This document shows, piece after piece, positions 45,751 through 55,300 of a stretch of DNA of 64,000 bases (position 1 is its first letter; each line of letters starts with the position of its first letter). Below the pieces are notes generated by a model. The model saw only the letters and a program-made list of their open reading frames with translations. It made no database searches and had not been told where the DNA came from. A program made the position numbers and the translations under genes. This DNA comes from an uncultured Pseudomonadota bacterium (lineage in GTDB: Bacteria; Pseudomonadota; Gammaproteobacteria; Xanthomonadales; Wenzhouxiangellaceae): the NCBI GenBank assembly GCA_937138395.1, contig CAKZPB010000117.1:1-64000 (forward strand), in the 5' to 3' direction.

Positions 45751-48561
45751 TTACTCCGCTTCCATACTATCGCTGAAGAATGCTTCAACCAGGCGTTTAG
45801 CTGCACCCTGAAAGACAATAATTCCATCATCCGGAGTAGCATCGCCTGGCGCTCCGTCGGTTAAGGTGACGGTCCATTCTTGTCCATTCAGTGTGGCTGG
45901 CAGTTCGTGCCAGATCGCCCGATCTTGATCCGGGAACGCCAGCCCGTAGCCGCGCAATACATAGCTTGGATCCGAAAAATCTGCGCCATGGTAGATCAGC
46001 GTGACTTCAGCCTGTTCGCAGTCCGGAATGCGCAGATGCAGACCGTTCAGCGGCGGCTCATAGGTCGGTTCTGCCGGCAAATTATCCAGCAAGTCCAGAC
46101 CGAAGCTGTCCTGTAACACCTGGCAGTTGCCATCGATGCCATTCAGACTCGCCGTGATGTAATTTGCAGCGCCTCGGCTATTCGAGTTTACGGTTGGCGA
46201 TGCTACGTCAGATTGCGTTTGGTCCGGCACGCCATCAGCGTTGCCATCGCCACCATTCGGCGCATCACCTTCCGTCGTGTTACTTGCACCATCGGTATCA
46301 CCGTCGGGTACGACTTCGAACGTCTGCACGCTTTTATTGGTGCCTGCGTGGATAACGATATTTGAGTCACTGGTATCGAGCGCTAATTTTAGTGGTACCG
46401 CAGTAGTTGGAAAGCCCGTACTGATGGAAGACCAGCTTGCACCATCATCACTACTTACAAACACGCCACCGTCGCCGTTACCGAAGGGGTCGGCTATCGC
46501 TGCATACACATCGCCAGAATCCGGATCGACCACAATATCGCGTACGTCGCGCTCTTCCAGGCCACTGCCTGAAAATGTCCAGTTTAGGCCGCCGTCGACC
46601 GTTTTATATACAGACCCGAATACAAGTGTCACAAGATCGTTTACTGATGCATACAGCGTCTGCCCGCTGGGATCGGTCGGATCGAAGGCAAGCGAAAGAA
46701 CGTTGAGTGTAGATGCAGTTGGATCATTATTGATCCGCGGCAGGCCATTGGCAGCATTAAACCAGTTCGCACCACCGTCGACGGTTTTAAACACACCATT
46801 TTCGAGCGTCAGCGGTGCTGTTGAAGATCGAAAATTGATAAAAGTAGAAGCGTACAGCGTATTACCCGTAGTGTCGGTCGTATCCTGCACCAGCTGAACA
46901 ACGGAGACGAAGCTGGCTATGCCGTTGGCATCAAGCTCTCCGCCGCCAAGACCGTTATCACTGGCGAACCAGTTGGCGCCAGCATCAGTGCTTTTATAAA
47001 TTCGAGCCGCTTGTTTGACAATCGTACCCATACCGTCGTTCGCAAGTCGTCCTTCAGCGCCCGCATACAGCACTTGAGAATCGCCGCTTGAATCAGCACT
47101 GAAACGATCGACTTCGATGTCCCTGACAGTTCGATAGATCGCAAAACCGGACGGCTGCAAAGGAATACCCGTATCAATGGTCGACCAATTAACGCCCGCA
47201 TCCGTACTCTTGTACAGTCCGCCATTGCCCGGAATAAATACGCCCTGCGCATCCGTTCCTCCAGAGAAAATGCCGCCGCCGTACACGACATCAGTATTAT
47301 TTGGATCCACCACCAGCGCCCTAAAACTATATGCGTCAAGCCCATTATTCGCTTGAGTCCAGCTGTTACCGCGGTCTTCACTCCGAAAGCTGGCAAAAGC
47401 CGGAAGCTCAATATCACTCAGCGCCGCATGTACACGTCCGCCAGCAGCGGTTGCGATGGCTCGAATGCTTTGTGCTTCAAAACCCTGATTGCTTTGCGCG
47501 AAGATATCAGACGACACCGGCGAAATTCTGCGATAGATACCATTCGGAAAACTGCCAACAAGCTGTAGCGAAGGATCAAATGGGTCAAACGTGACGAATC
47601 CTGCTGTGGCTGGCTGTAACAATTCATTCCCGATTAACCCTTCGATGATGGACGTCCAGTTAGCGCCGTCATCTTTGGTGTATTGAATACCCTGGCCACC
47701 GACTACATAGACTTCCGCAGGATCTTGCGGATTGATTGCCAGGCGTATTCCCGACACTGTGGAATCGACCGATGTCCAATTCAAACCTGCATCTTCGCTG
47801 CGGAAGACCCCGGTTGGAATACCCACCGACCAAGCGCGACCAGCGCTGTCAAACTGAATATCCCTTAGAAAAAACGTCTCCCACGGACAGCCCGATGGGC
47901 ATGGCACTTCGGACCAAACCGCACTCGGTGATGATGCGCTGACATCGGCTACCCACAAACTCGCGCTTGAAGATGATTCGCGCGTACTGACCAGCAATCG
48001 ATCTGTCGTAGCCGGATCTGCCACAAATGCCTGAATACTGAAACCCGGTGATTGAGGAATTGCCGGCAATTCAGTCCAATTGAGCCCCGAATCAGCAGTT
48101 CTTAAAATCACACTGTCGGTACGAATGAGGTAATAAACACCGGGTTGAGTCGGCGAAGCCTGCAAATCTGTATAGCGAATATTGGCGGGTAAGGAAATCG
48201 CGGGCGTGCGATCCTGCCAGATTTCGCCACCATCATTGGTAAAATAAACCCGACCGACGCCCATAGCCATCAAGCGGTTGTCTGCGGTTTGGCTATGTAC
48301 AATACCCAAAACCTGTCGATTGACACCGGCGTTTGCGGCAAACCACGATTGACCTCCATCTGTGCTTTTGAAGATACTCGTGCCCCCAATGGCATAGAAC
48401 TCACCCTGATTAAACGGTGATGCCAGAAGTGCATCGACTTCACCTCCTTCGGGACCGTTGGAGGTCCAGATCCCTTGACCTGCGTAGACAGGGCAGCTGA
48501 TATTCATTACCGTCAGCATCAACGCCGAAACAATGGTGAACTTGACTAAAGTAGCTTTCAC
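45751..48561 (-). CDS. Secreted Asp-box (BNR) repeat beta-propeller protein
   Basis: 936 residues. A signal peptide ends near CPVYA|GQG. At least eleven Asp-box motifs (S/T-x-D-x-G-x-x-W) are visible, for example STDGGQSW, TNDGGEIW, SEDAGLNW, STDAGVNW and TVDGGANW, the pattern of sortilin/sialidase-like propellers. After a Ca-binding-like linker (DGDTDGASNTTEGDAPNGGD) comes a C-terminal domain of the choice-of-anchor type with NGLHLRIPDCEQAEVTL and an anchor-like end VEAFFSDSMEAE, a divergent match to the (I/L)F-x-D-(S/G)-F-E tails. It is transcribed from P3, convergent with the FG-GAP operon. Catalytic sialidase residues cannot be assigned. Confidence 0.85.
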   Translation of the reverse strand: MKATLVKFTIVSALMLTVMNISCPVYAGQGIWTSNGPEGGEVDALLASPFNQGEFYAIGGTSIFKSTDGGQSWFAANAGVNRQVLGIVHSQTADNRLMAMGVGRVYFTNDGGEIWQDRTPAISLPANIRYTDLQASPTQPGVYYLIRTDSVILRTADSGLNWTELPAIPQSPGFSIQAFVADPATTDRLLVSTRESSSSASLWVADVSASSPSAVWSEVPCPSGCPWETFFLRDIQFDSAGRAWSVGIPTGVFRSEDAGLNWTSVDSTVSGIRLAINPQDPAEVYVVGGQGIQYTKDDGANWTSIIEGLIGNELLQPATAGFVTFDPFDPSLQLVGSFPNGIYRRISPVSSDIFAQSNQGFEAQSIRAIATAAGGRVHAALSDIELPAFASFRSEDRGNSWTQANNGLDAYSFRALVVDPNNTDVVYGGGIFSGGTDAQGVFIPGNGGLYKSTDAGVNWSTIDTGIPLQPSGFAIYRTVRDIEVDRFSADSSGDSQVLYAGAEGRLANDGMGTIVKQAARIYKSTDAGANWFASDNGLGGGELDANGIASFVSVVQLVQDTTDTTGNTLYASTFINFRSSTAPLTLENGVFKTVDGGANWFNAANGLPRINNDPTASTLNVLSLAFDPTDPSGQTLYASVNDLVTLVFGSVYKTVDGGLNWTFSGSGLEERDVRDIVVDPDSGDVYAAIADPFGNGDGGVFVSSDDGASWSSISTGFPTTAVPLKLALDTSDSNIVIHAGTNKSVQTFEVVPDGDTDGASNTTEGDAPNGGDGNADGVPDQTQSDVASPTVNSNSRGAANYITASLNGIDGNCQVLQDSFGLDLLDNLPAEPTYEPPLNGLHLRIPDCEQAEVTLIYHGADFSDPSYVLRGYGLAFPDQDRAIWHELPATLNGQEWTVTLTDGAPGDATPDDGIIVFQGAAKRLVEAFFSDSMEAE

Positions 48562-48613
48562 TGAAATTCTCGCAGTTGGAATAGGACTTCAGTCAATGTA
48601 GTGAAAGGCACGC

Positions 48614-48648
48614 TCTGTAGCTTGAAATTAGCGTGATATTATCTTGAA
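48614..48648 (-). promoter_or_regulatory. 11-bp direct-repeat activator box with -10 (copy P3)
   Basis: On the minus strand: TTCAAGATAAT and ATCACGCTAAT, then TTCAAGC and the -10-like TACAGA at 48619-48614. Unit phase and distance to the hexamer are the same as in P1 and P2. The ATG of the Asp-box gene (48561) is 52 nt downstream. The box is in the divergent region with yceI, but its orientation points to the Asp-box gene. Confidence 0.82.
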
Positions 48649-48742
48649 GGTTAGCCAGTAGACCCAAAATCAGCCAAATAAGTGATGATTCGATCACTGT
48701 GTGCAGAATCTCATTGAAAGATATATTCACGGAGAAACAGGC

Positions 48743-49384
48743 ATGAAACCAATCGGAAATCGTAAAGCCCGACTACTCGGCACCCTTACCGGTGGTCTAT
48801 TACTTGCAACCGGATTCGTCAGCACCGTCTCAGCCAGCGAACCCATTGAACACTACGCCATTGACGTTCGGGGTGCGCATGCCTTTGTCCAGTTTCGGAT
48901 TCCACACCTGGGCTTTTCGTGGCTGTATGGCCGGTTTAATGAATTCGACGGCAGCTTCACCTTCGATACCAAAAATCCGGCCAACTCGACCGTCAATGTC
49001 GAGATTCAGACTGCGAGCATTGATTCGAACCACGAGCGCCGCGATGACCATCTGCGCAACGAAGATTTCCTGCACGTCGAGCAGCACCCGACCGCCTCGT
49101 TCAAGTCGACTGCGTTCGAGCCGCTGGGCGATGACCGCTATCGACTGGCAGGTGATCTGACCCTGATGGGCATGACCGACTCGGTTGAAATCGAGGTTGA
49201 GCAGATTGGCGCCGGCACCGACCCATGGGGTGGCTACCGCCGCGGTTTTGAAGGCCAGACCACGCTGACGCTGGCCGACTGGGGCATTGACTACGACCTC
49301 GGGCCGAGCGCGACCGAAGTCGAGATGATTCTGTCCATCGAAGGCATCCGCCAGGAACCTGAAGAAGCATCCAGCGGCGACTGA
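48743..49384 (+). CDS. yceI: YceI-family periplasmic lipid-binding-like protein
   Basis: 213 residues from ATG 48743, preceded by GGAGA; GTG 48701 is a poorer alternative. A signal peptide of about 30 residues ends near VSA|SEP. The YceI lipocalin-like fold is marked by YAIDVRGAHAFVQFRIPHLG, GSFTFDTKNPANSTVNVEI, RDDHLRNEDFLHVEQHP and LTLMGMTDSVEIEV. Family members bind polyisoprenoids or amphiphiles; the physiological role is unclear. Its 3' end and the following intergenic region are the right-hand copy of the direct repeat whose relic lies next to tpiA. It converges on pmbA. Confidence 0.93.
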   Translation: MKPIGNRKARLLGTLTGGLLLATGFVSTVSASEPIEHYAIDVRGAHAFVQFRIPHLGFSWLYGRFNEFDGSFTFDTKNPANSTVNVEIQTASIDSNHERRDDHLRNEDFLHVEQHPTASFKSTAFEPLGDDRYRLAGDLTLMGMTDSVEIEVEQIGAGTDPWGGYRRGFEGQTTLTLADWGIDYDLGPSATEVEMILSIEGIRQEPEEASSGD

Positions 49385-49486
49385 GCCGGCCACTTCGCGC
49401 AACCGGATCGGCCGCCGGTCCGGTTGACAAATTTCACCGGCGTTCGCCCGGTGGTTATCCAGCCATTATTCCCCTGCGATCGTCAT
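49322..49486 (+). repeat. Right-hand copy of the ~165-bp direct repeat (yceI 3' end / pmbA 3' end)
   Basis: This segment covers the last codons of yceI, the intergenic hairpins and the last codons of pmbA. It aligns throughout with 33950-34119 in the same orientation. Being the intact junction of two full genes, it is the parental copy. The two copies bracket about 15.4 kb of accessory genes. Confidence 0.85.
49400..49453. terminator. Paired hairpins at the yceI-pmbA convergent junction
   Basis: First hairpin: CAACCGGA (49400-49407) pairs with TCCGGTTG (49419-49426). Second: CACCGG (49435-49440) pairs with CCGGTG (49448-49453). Both lie between convergent stops, so they could terminate either gene. 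T tracts are short. The corresponding bases in the relic at about 34.03-34.09 kb no longer pair well. Confidence 0.55.
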
Positions 49487-50851
49487 ACCATCGACCAGCA
49501 ACGACGGCACCTGAATATTCCGGCGGGATTCGACATCGCTGCCGGCGGCCTGCAGCTGTTTGAACATATCGGCCAGGTTACCGGCAATGGTGATCTCTTC
49601 AACCGGATAGGCGATTTCGCCGTTTTCGACCCAGTAGCCCGAAGCACCCCGGGAATAATCGCCGGTCACCAGGTTGACGCCCTGCCCCATCAATTCCGTC
49701 ACGACCAGGCCGCGCTGCATGCTGCGGATCAGGTCATCCTGGGACTGGTCTCCCGGCTTGAACATCAGATTCCGCACGCCGCCGGCATTGGCCGTGGTTT
49801 CGAGCCCGAGCTTGCGCGCCGAGTAGCTGCTCAGCACATAGCGCGACAGCACGCCGCCTTCAACCAGCGGCTGGTCTGACGTTGCCACGCCTTCGCTATC
49901 GAATCGACTGGACCGCTGGCCGGCCGGACGATGCGGCTGTTCCCCGATATCGACCCAATCCGGAAAAACCGATTGACCGGCCTTATCCAGCAGAAAACTG
50001 GATCGCCGATACAGATTGCCGCCCGAAACAGCACCAACCAGATGGCGTATCAACCCAAGTGCGGTGTCGGTGTTGAACAGCACCAACGAAGGGCCGGTGG
50101 GTGCCTTTCTGGCGCCCAGACGACGCAGCGTCTTGCGTGCCGCACCCAGCCCGGTAGTCGCCGGATCGGTCAGCAGATCCCAGCGCCGCTGATCATCCCA
50201 ATCCCAATCGCGCTGCATGCCCGAGTCGTCGCGCGCGACCAGCACGCAGTGCTGGCCGTAATGAGTCCGCTGAGCATGACCGTTGAACCCATGCGTATTG
50301 GCATACACCCCCAGACTGGCATTGGCTGATACCGAAGCACCCTCGGAATTGGTGACTTGCTGGTCGAACTCGAGCCCGGCCTGCTCCATTTCGGTGGCAC
50401 GCGCTATCAGTTCGGCCATTTCGAATCGCTGCGGATGCCAGATATCGAAGTCACCCGAGGTGTCCTTGGCCATTTGATCGGCATCGGCCAGGCCACCGGC
50501 CGGATCCGGCTGGGTGTGACGGGCAATGGCGAGTGCTTGCTCGACTGCCTGATCCAGTGCATCCGGGCTCATGTCGGCGGTACTCACCGTGCCGCTGGAA
50601 CGCTTGCAGTAGACCGTAAGGCTCAGGCCACGATCGCGTGCGTCCTCGAGCACATCAATGTCCCCGAGCCGGACAGTGACATGTCGGCCAAGACTCGACG
50701 ATACGCTGATGGCAGCGGCATCCGCACCGCCAGCCCGGGCCTGGTCCAACATGCGTTCGGCGATGCCGGTCAGTAGTTGAATTTCACGCTCCGGGTTGTC
50801 AAGCATGCCCTGCATGCCGGATTCGCTGAGTGCCTGCTGAAGATCCTTCAT
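49466..50851 (-). CDS. pmbA: TldE/PmbA metalloprotease partner subunit
   Basis: 461 residues. It forms the TldD/TldE complex that processes modified peptides (microcin B17 in E. coli) and degrades unfolded small proteins. Family segments: [62 protein letters not shown] and [20 protein letters not shown]. As expected for TldE it lacks the HExxxH zinc motif. ATG 50851 overlaps the tldD stop (ATGA); the frame is open further upstream but without family similarity. Confidence 0.95.
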   Translation of the reverse strand: MKDLQQALSESGMQGMLDNPEREIQLLTGIAERMLDQARAGGADAAAISVSSSLGRHVTVRLGDIDVLEDARDRGLSLTVYCKRSSGTVSTADMSPDALDQAVEQALAIARHTQPDPAGGLADADQMAKDTSGDFDIWHPQRFEMAELIARATEMEQAGLEFDQQVTNSEGASVSANASLGVYANTHGFNGHAQRTHYGQHCVLVARDDSGMQRDWDWDDQRRWDLLTDPATTGLGAARKTLRRLGARKAPTGPSLVLFNTDTALGLIRHLVGAVSGGNLYRRSSFLLDKAGQSVFPDWVDIGEQPHRPAGQRSSRFDSEGVATSDQPLVEGGVLSRYVLSSYSARKLGLETTANAGGVRNLMFKPGDQSQDDLIRSMQRGLVVTELMGQGVNLVTGDYSRGASGYWVENGEIAYPVEEITIAGNLADMFKQLQAAGSDVESRRNIQVPSLLVDGMTIAGE

Positions 50852-52278
50852 GCCGTGCCTCCGACCGTCAGGCCATCGACCCTGAGCGTCGGCTGTCCGA
50901 CGCCGACCGGGACGCTTTGACCTTCCTTGCCGCATACGCCCACGCCGGAATCCAGCTCGAGATCATTGCCGACCATGCTGACGCGAGTCAGCACGTCCGG
51001 CCCATTGCCGATCAGCGTGGCGCCTTTGAGTGGCGCGCCCAGCTTGCCGTTCTGGATGCGATAGGCCTCGGAGGCGGCAAACACGAACTTGCCGGACGTG
51101 ATGTCGACCTGCCCGCCGTTGAAATTGACCGCGTAGATGCCGTCATCGACCGAGGCGATGATTTCCTCCGGCTCGTGCGCGCCCGGCAGCATATAGGTGT
51201 TGGTCATTCGCGGCATCGGCAGGTGTGCAAATGATTCGCGGCGGCCGTTGCCGGTCGGTTGAACGCCCATGGCGCGTGCATTGAGCTTGTCCTGCATCAG
51301 CCCACTCAGACGCCCATCTTCAATCAGCACGTTATGGCCGCTCGGCGTGCCCTCATCGTCGATCGTCAACGATCCGCGACGATTGGCCAGCGTGCCGTCG
51401 TCGACGACGGTGCAGTGCTCGGTGGCCACGCGCTCGCCCATGCGGTCATTGAATGCCGACACGCCTTTGCGATGGAAATCACCTTCAAGACCATGGCCAA
51501 TGGCTTCGTGCAGCAACACACCCGGCCAGCCAGGCCCAAGCACCACCGTCATATTGCCGGCCGGTGCCGCGACCGAGTCGAGGTTGACCAGCGCCTGACG
51601 CACGGCTTCGTCGGCAAACGGCTGCCAGCGTTCCGGCTGGATCAATTCAGTCAGCGCATAGCGCCCGCCACCACCCGCATAGCCGGATTCACGGCGATCA
51701 CCCTGCTCGACGATGACGCTGACATCCAGCCGAATCAGCGGGCGCACATCCCCGGCCAGCGTGCCGTCGCTGGCGGCAACCAGTATCGATTCATGCTGGC
51801 AGGACAAGGATGCACTGACCTGGCTGACCCGGGGATCCAGCGAGCGGGTATACGCATCCATGGTACGAAGCAGATCCACTTTGGTCGCTGCATCGGCCGC
51901 CTCGATCGGGTTGTCGGCACGGTACAGGGGCTGCTGTGCGTGGGCTGGTGCTAGCGCTTTGGCGCCGGATTGGCCGCTGCGCGCGATGGCCCGCGCACTA
52001 CCGGCCGCTTCCATCAGGGCCGGCAATGAAATCGCATCGGCATACGCAAAACCAGTGCCGGTATTGACGACCGCGCGCACGCCCACGCCCTGGTCGACCG
52101 AGAAGCTGCCGCTCTTGACGATGCCGTCCTCAAGCGACCAGCTCTCGGACTGCCGATTCTGAAAATACAGGTCGCCCAGATCCACCTGGCCACTGACCAG
52201 GCGACCGAGCACCTGGTCGAGTTGCGAGGTTGTAATTCCAGCCGGTTCCAGCAGTGCCGCTTGTGCAGTATCTAACAT
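50848..52278 (-). CDS. tldD: Metalloprotease TldD
   Basis: 476 residues. It is the catalytic subunit of the TldD/TldE heterodimer. The zinc motif HEAIGH is at residues 257-262 within [20 protein letters not shown], and the later Cys of [20 protein letters not shown] is also typical. The N-terminal strands [20 protein letters not shown] are family-typical. The start is ATG 52278 ([10 protein letters not shown]). It is coupled to pmbA; the maf-rng-yhdP-tldD order is the same as in E. coli. Confidence 0.96.
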   Translation of the reverse strand: MLDTAQAALLEPAGITTSQLDQVLGRLVSGQVDLGDLYFQNRQSESWSLEDGIVKSGSFSVDQGVGVRAVVNTGTGFAYADAISLPALMEAAGSARAIARSGQSGAKALAPAHAQQPLYRADNPIEAADAATKVDLLRTMDAYTRSLDPRVSQVSASLSCQHESILVAASDGTLAGDVRPLIRLDVSVIVEQGDRRESGYAGGGGRYALTELIQPERWQPFADEAVRQALVNLDSVAAPAGNMTVVLGPGWPGVLLHEAIGHGLEGDFHRKGVSAFNDRMGERVATEHCTVVDDGTLANRRGSLTIDDEGTPSGHNVLIEDGRLSGLMQDKLNARAMGVQPTGNGRRESFAHLPMPRMTNTYMLPGAHEPEEIIASVDDGIYAVNFNGGQVDITSGKFVFAASEAYRIQNGKLGAPLKGATLIGNGPDVLTRVSMVGNDLELDSGVGVCGKEGQSVPVGVGQPTLRVDGLTVGGTA

Positions 52279-52372
52279 GATGTATTTTCCAGTCGTGGTT
52301 AGCCAGCGATCATCGATCACGTTGAATCATCGCAGGGCAGTGTCAATCAAGATTCGGTCGAAAACCGGTTTT

Positions 52373-55300
52373 TCAACCGCTTTCCGGTAGGTTGCGCTCC
52401 GGCTCGCCTCCAGCCGCAGCATCGGCTTCGACCAATGGCGCCCCTCGTGCACCGATCGTTTCCACGAGCGGATCTTCCCAGCTTCCGGTCACGCGGTATT
52501 CGATTTCGGATAAACCCGAGATCGGCTCGTTCAGCAATTGCTCCAGCGCCACGCCCGCGGCCGCGCCGATGGGTCCACCGGTCAATGCACCGATGATCGG
52601 CAGCGTGGAGCCCAAACCGGGCCGGACGCGCATGGTCTGGTTGTAGACCCGCTCGGCCAGATTGGTCTGTCCGCGGATGTCAATATCGGCTGCCGGTGCA
52701 GAAATGGATAAATCGTCAGTTCTCGCCAGGCCAGCCTCGAGATCAAAATGACCCGCCACGCGGTCAAAGCCGAAACCGGAGCCGAACACGTCGCTGAAAT
52801 CCAGGCGCAAGCGTCGCGGAATCGAACCCAGGCTGACCAGGCCCAGCAGGCGTCCAGCACCGGGCTGGGCTTCGGCGATGACGCCATCGTCAATCAACAG
52901 GTCCAGCTCGCCATTCAATCGCGTCAAGCTGAAGTCCAGCGGACTGCCGGGCCAGGACCCATCCAGCTCGATCAACGCGCGGCCCCGTTCCAGTGCCAGC
53001 TGGTAGCCGGCCTGCTGCAGGCTACGCCCGAAATTGTCATCGGTCAGTCGAAGCCGCGCCTGGGTATTGAAGGGGTAGGCCAACTCGTCAGCCGATGCGA
53101 CCCAGCGACCACTGCCGGCCAGTTGGAGGCCCGCTCTTCCAAGCGAAAACTGCTCGATTTCCAGCCCTTCCTGACGGGCATGCGAAACCACCCGCAACTG
53201 GCCAAGCGGCAGGTTACCCCAGCGTAAATCCTCGATCGCGATCTGCAGTTCGGGCAGGCTGCGGGGATCCACCATCCGAGGTTCTTCAAGCAGTTGCTCC
53301 GGTTCCCCGAGCGGCCAGTGCAGGTAGTCGAAACGGGCCACCGCAGCCGGCAGGGCGGACGGCGTGGCGGGCGTCTGAATACTGCCACGCATGGACTGCC
53401 CGTCGAAATTCAATCGCCAGACGTTCTGTTCACGAGCCAGCGCAACTTCAATTGCACCGAGTTCAGCCTGCCCCAGACTCCAGCTTCCAATATCCAGATC
53501 AAGCCAGCCCGTCAGATCATCATCGATGCCCTGCGAGCGCAGCATCAAACGGTCTGTCGATTGGGTCATGTCCGCAATCAGCTCTAGCCAATCGCCCAGC
53601 GCCAATGCATCGATCTGACCGGCAATATGAAAATTTTCGGCCATTGGCCGCTTTGCAGGCAGGCCGCCAAAGCCGAGGCCGAGCTGCCAGTAGTCTGGCT
53701 CGACCTGGAGTTGACCGTCGATGACATCCATCACGCCAAAGCGGATCGCACGAAGAGCCGGCTGTAGCTCGAGCTCGATATGCAACGGCCATTCCTGCTC
53801 GGCAGGTTTGGACAATGGCAAAGGCAGGCTCAGCGCTGTACCTGTCATCTTGCTTTGCAGTGACAGCATCAGTGGGCTGCGTTCACTGGTATCAGCCATC
53901 GCATCGGTCGCTGGAGGCTGTGAGTGCCTGGTCGCAGCGCGCTGGATATTGAATTGCCACAGGCTCTGCCCGTCGATCCGTTCAGTGATCGCAGCCAGGG
54001 CTTCGGGCGCTGCGGCCTGCCAGTTCAGAGGCAACAGGGCCGCGGTTGGCACTTCGCCCTGAATCGACAAGTCCAGTTCAGGCCAGATCTGAGCGTCGAG
54101 CTGGAGCTCGACGGACTGTTGCCCGGCCTGGCCCTGCAGCGTTGCAGGGCCGATACGCTCGCGGCTGAACGGGACCTGGGCCTGCAGTTGTTCAATGGCA
54201 AAGCCCGGCTCGTCGATGTGAAAGTCAACGCCATCCAGCCTGACTTGTCCGTTCATTTGCCAGTCCTGGATCTGCTTGACCGGCAGCATGACCCGGGCCG
54301 TGGCCTCGGCCGCGCCCTGCCAATGCATCAGGTCCAGTGCGGTCCGGGCCTGCTCCAGCGGCAGCGATTGGACGAGGCCAAGCAGCTGTTCGGCGGTGGC
54401 GCCATCACTGGCCAGATTCAGTTCGACCTGGGCACGCCGCAGCTGGGGAATCTCGATGGACGGCGCGGTGATGGTCGTGCCGCTAATGGTTCCAGACTCC
54501 ATCTCGGCCAGCATTTGTTCAGACAGAAACTCGACCCGGCCACTCAATTTCTCGCCACGCGGCCAGTTCTGGCCATACTGCAGATCAAGACCCTGCACAT
54601 CAATCAAGCTGTGCACCGCACCCGGTGGCGTGTATTGTTTCCACCCCTGTGGCCAGCCATGCAAGGTGGTCAGGGCCTTGCCGGACTCGATGCTCAGCAA
54701 TGCCTGGTCCAACCAGTTTCGCGTCTTGCTCGGCAAGCCGCGCTGTGGCAACCAGCGATTGAGCCGGGGACTGCTCATGCGGCCGAGATCGATGGTCAGA
54801 TCCATGAATGGTCCGGCGAAGCCCGCTATCGGATCAGGCCTTAACAGCTGGCCCTGCGCTTTGAAATCAAAGGCCTCGTTGACGACTTGCAGCGTCCTGA
54901 CCTCGAGGCTGTCCGTGGACAGGACCAGCTCAGCGTCAAGGGATTCGAATGCAATCGGACGATCGTAGAGAAACGCCCATTGAAGCTCGGGCTGACCGGA
55001 CACCGACACCCCATAGCGATCCCCGTGCAATGCAAGTCCAAGGTCAAGCGGTCCCAGATTGAACGGAATGCTGCCGGCCGTCACCCCGAACCCATCCAAT
55101 TGCCCGCGAAACAAGAACGGCGTCCCATCCGGCCACCAGGCGACGGCAAATTGTTCGAGCACACCCTCCAACCGCTGCGGCCAAAGCGGCTCGGCCTTGA
55201 CAAATGCGGACAGGAGTGCGTTCAGCCTGGCCAGGTCGGCACGCTGAAGGGACACCCCGGTCAGCCCATCCTGTCTGGAAAACACCAGCTGATCAATCCA

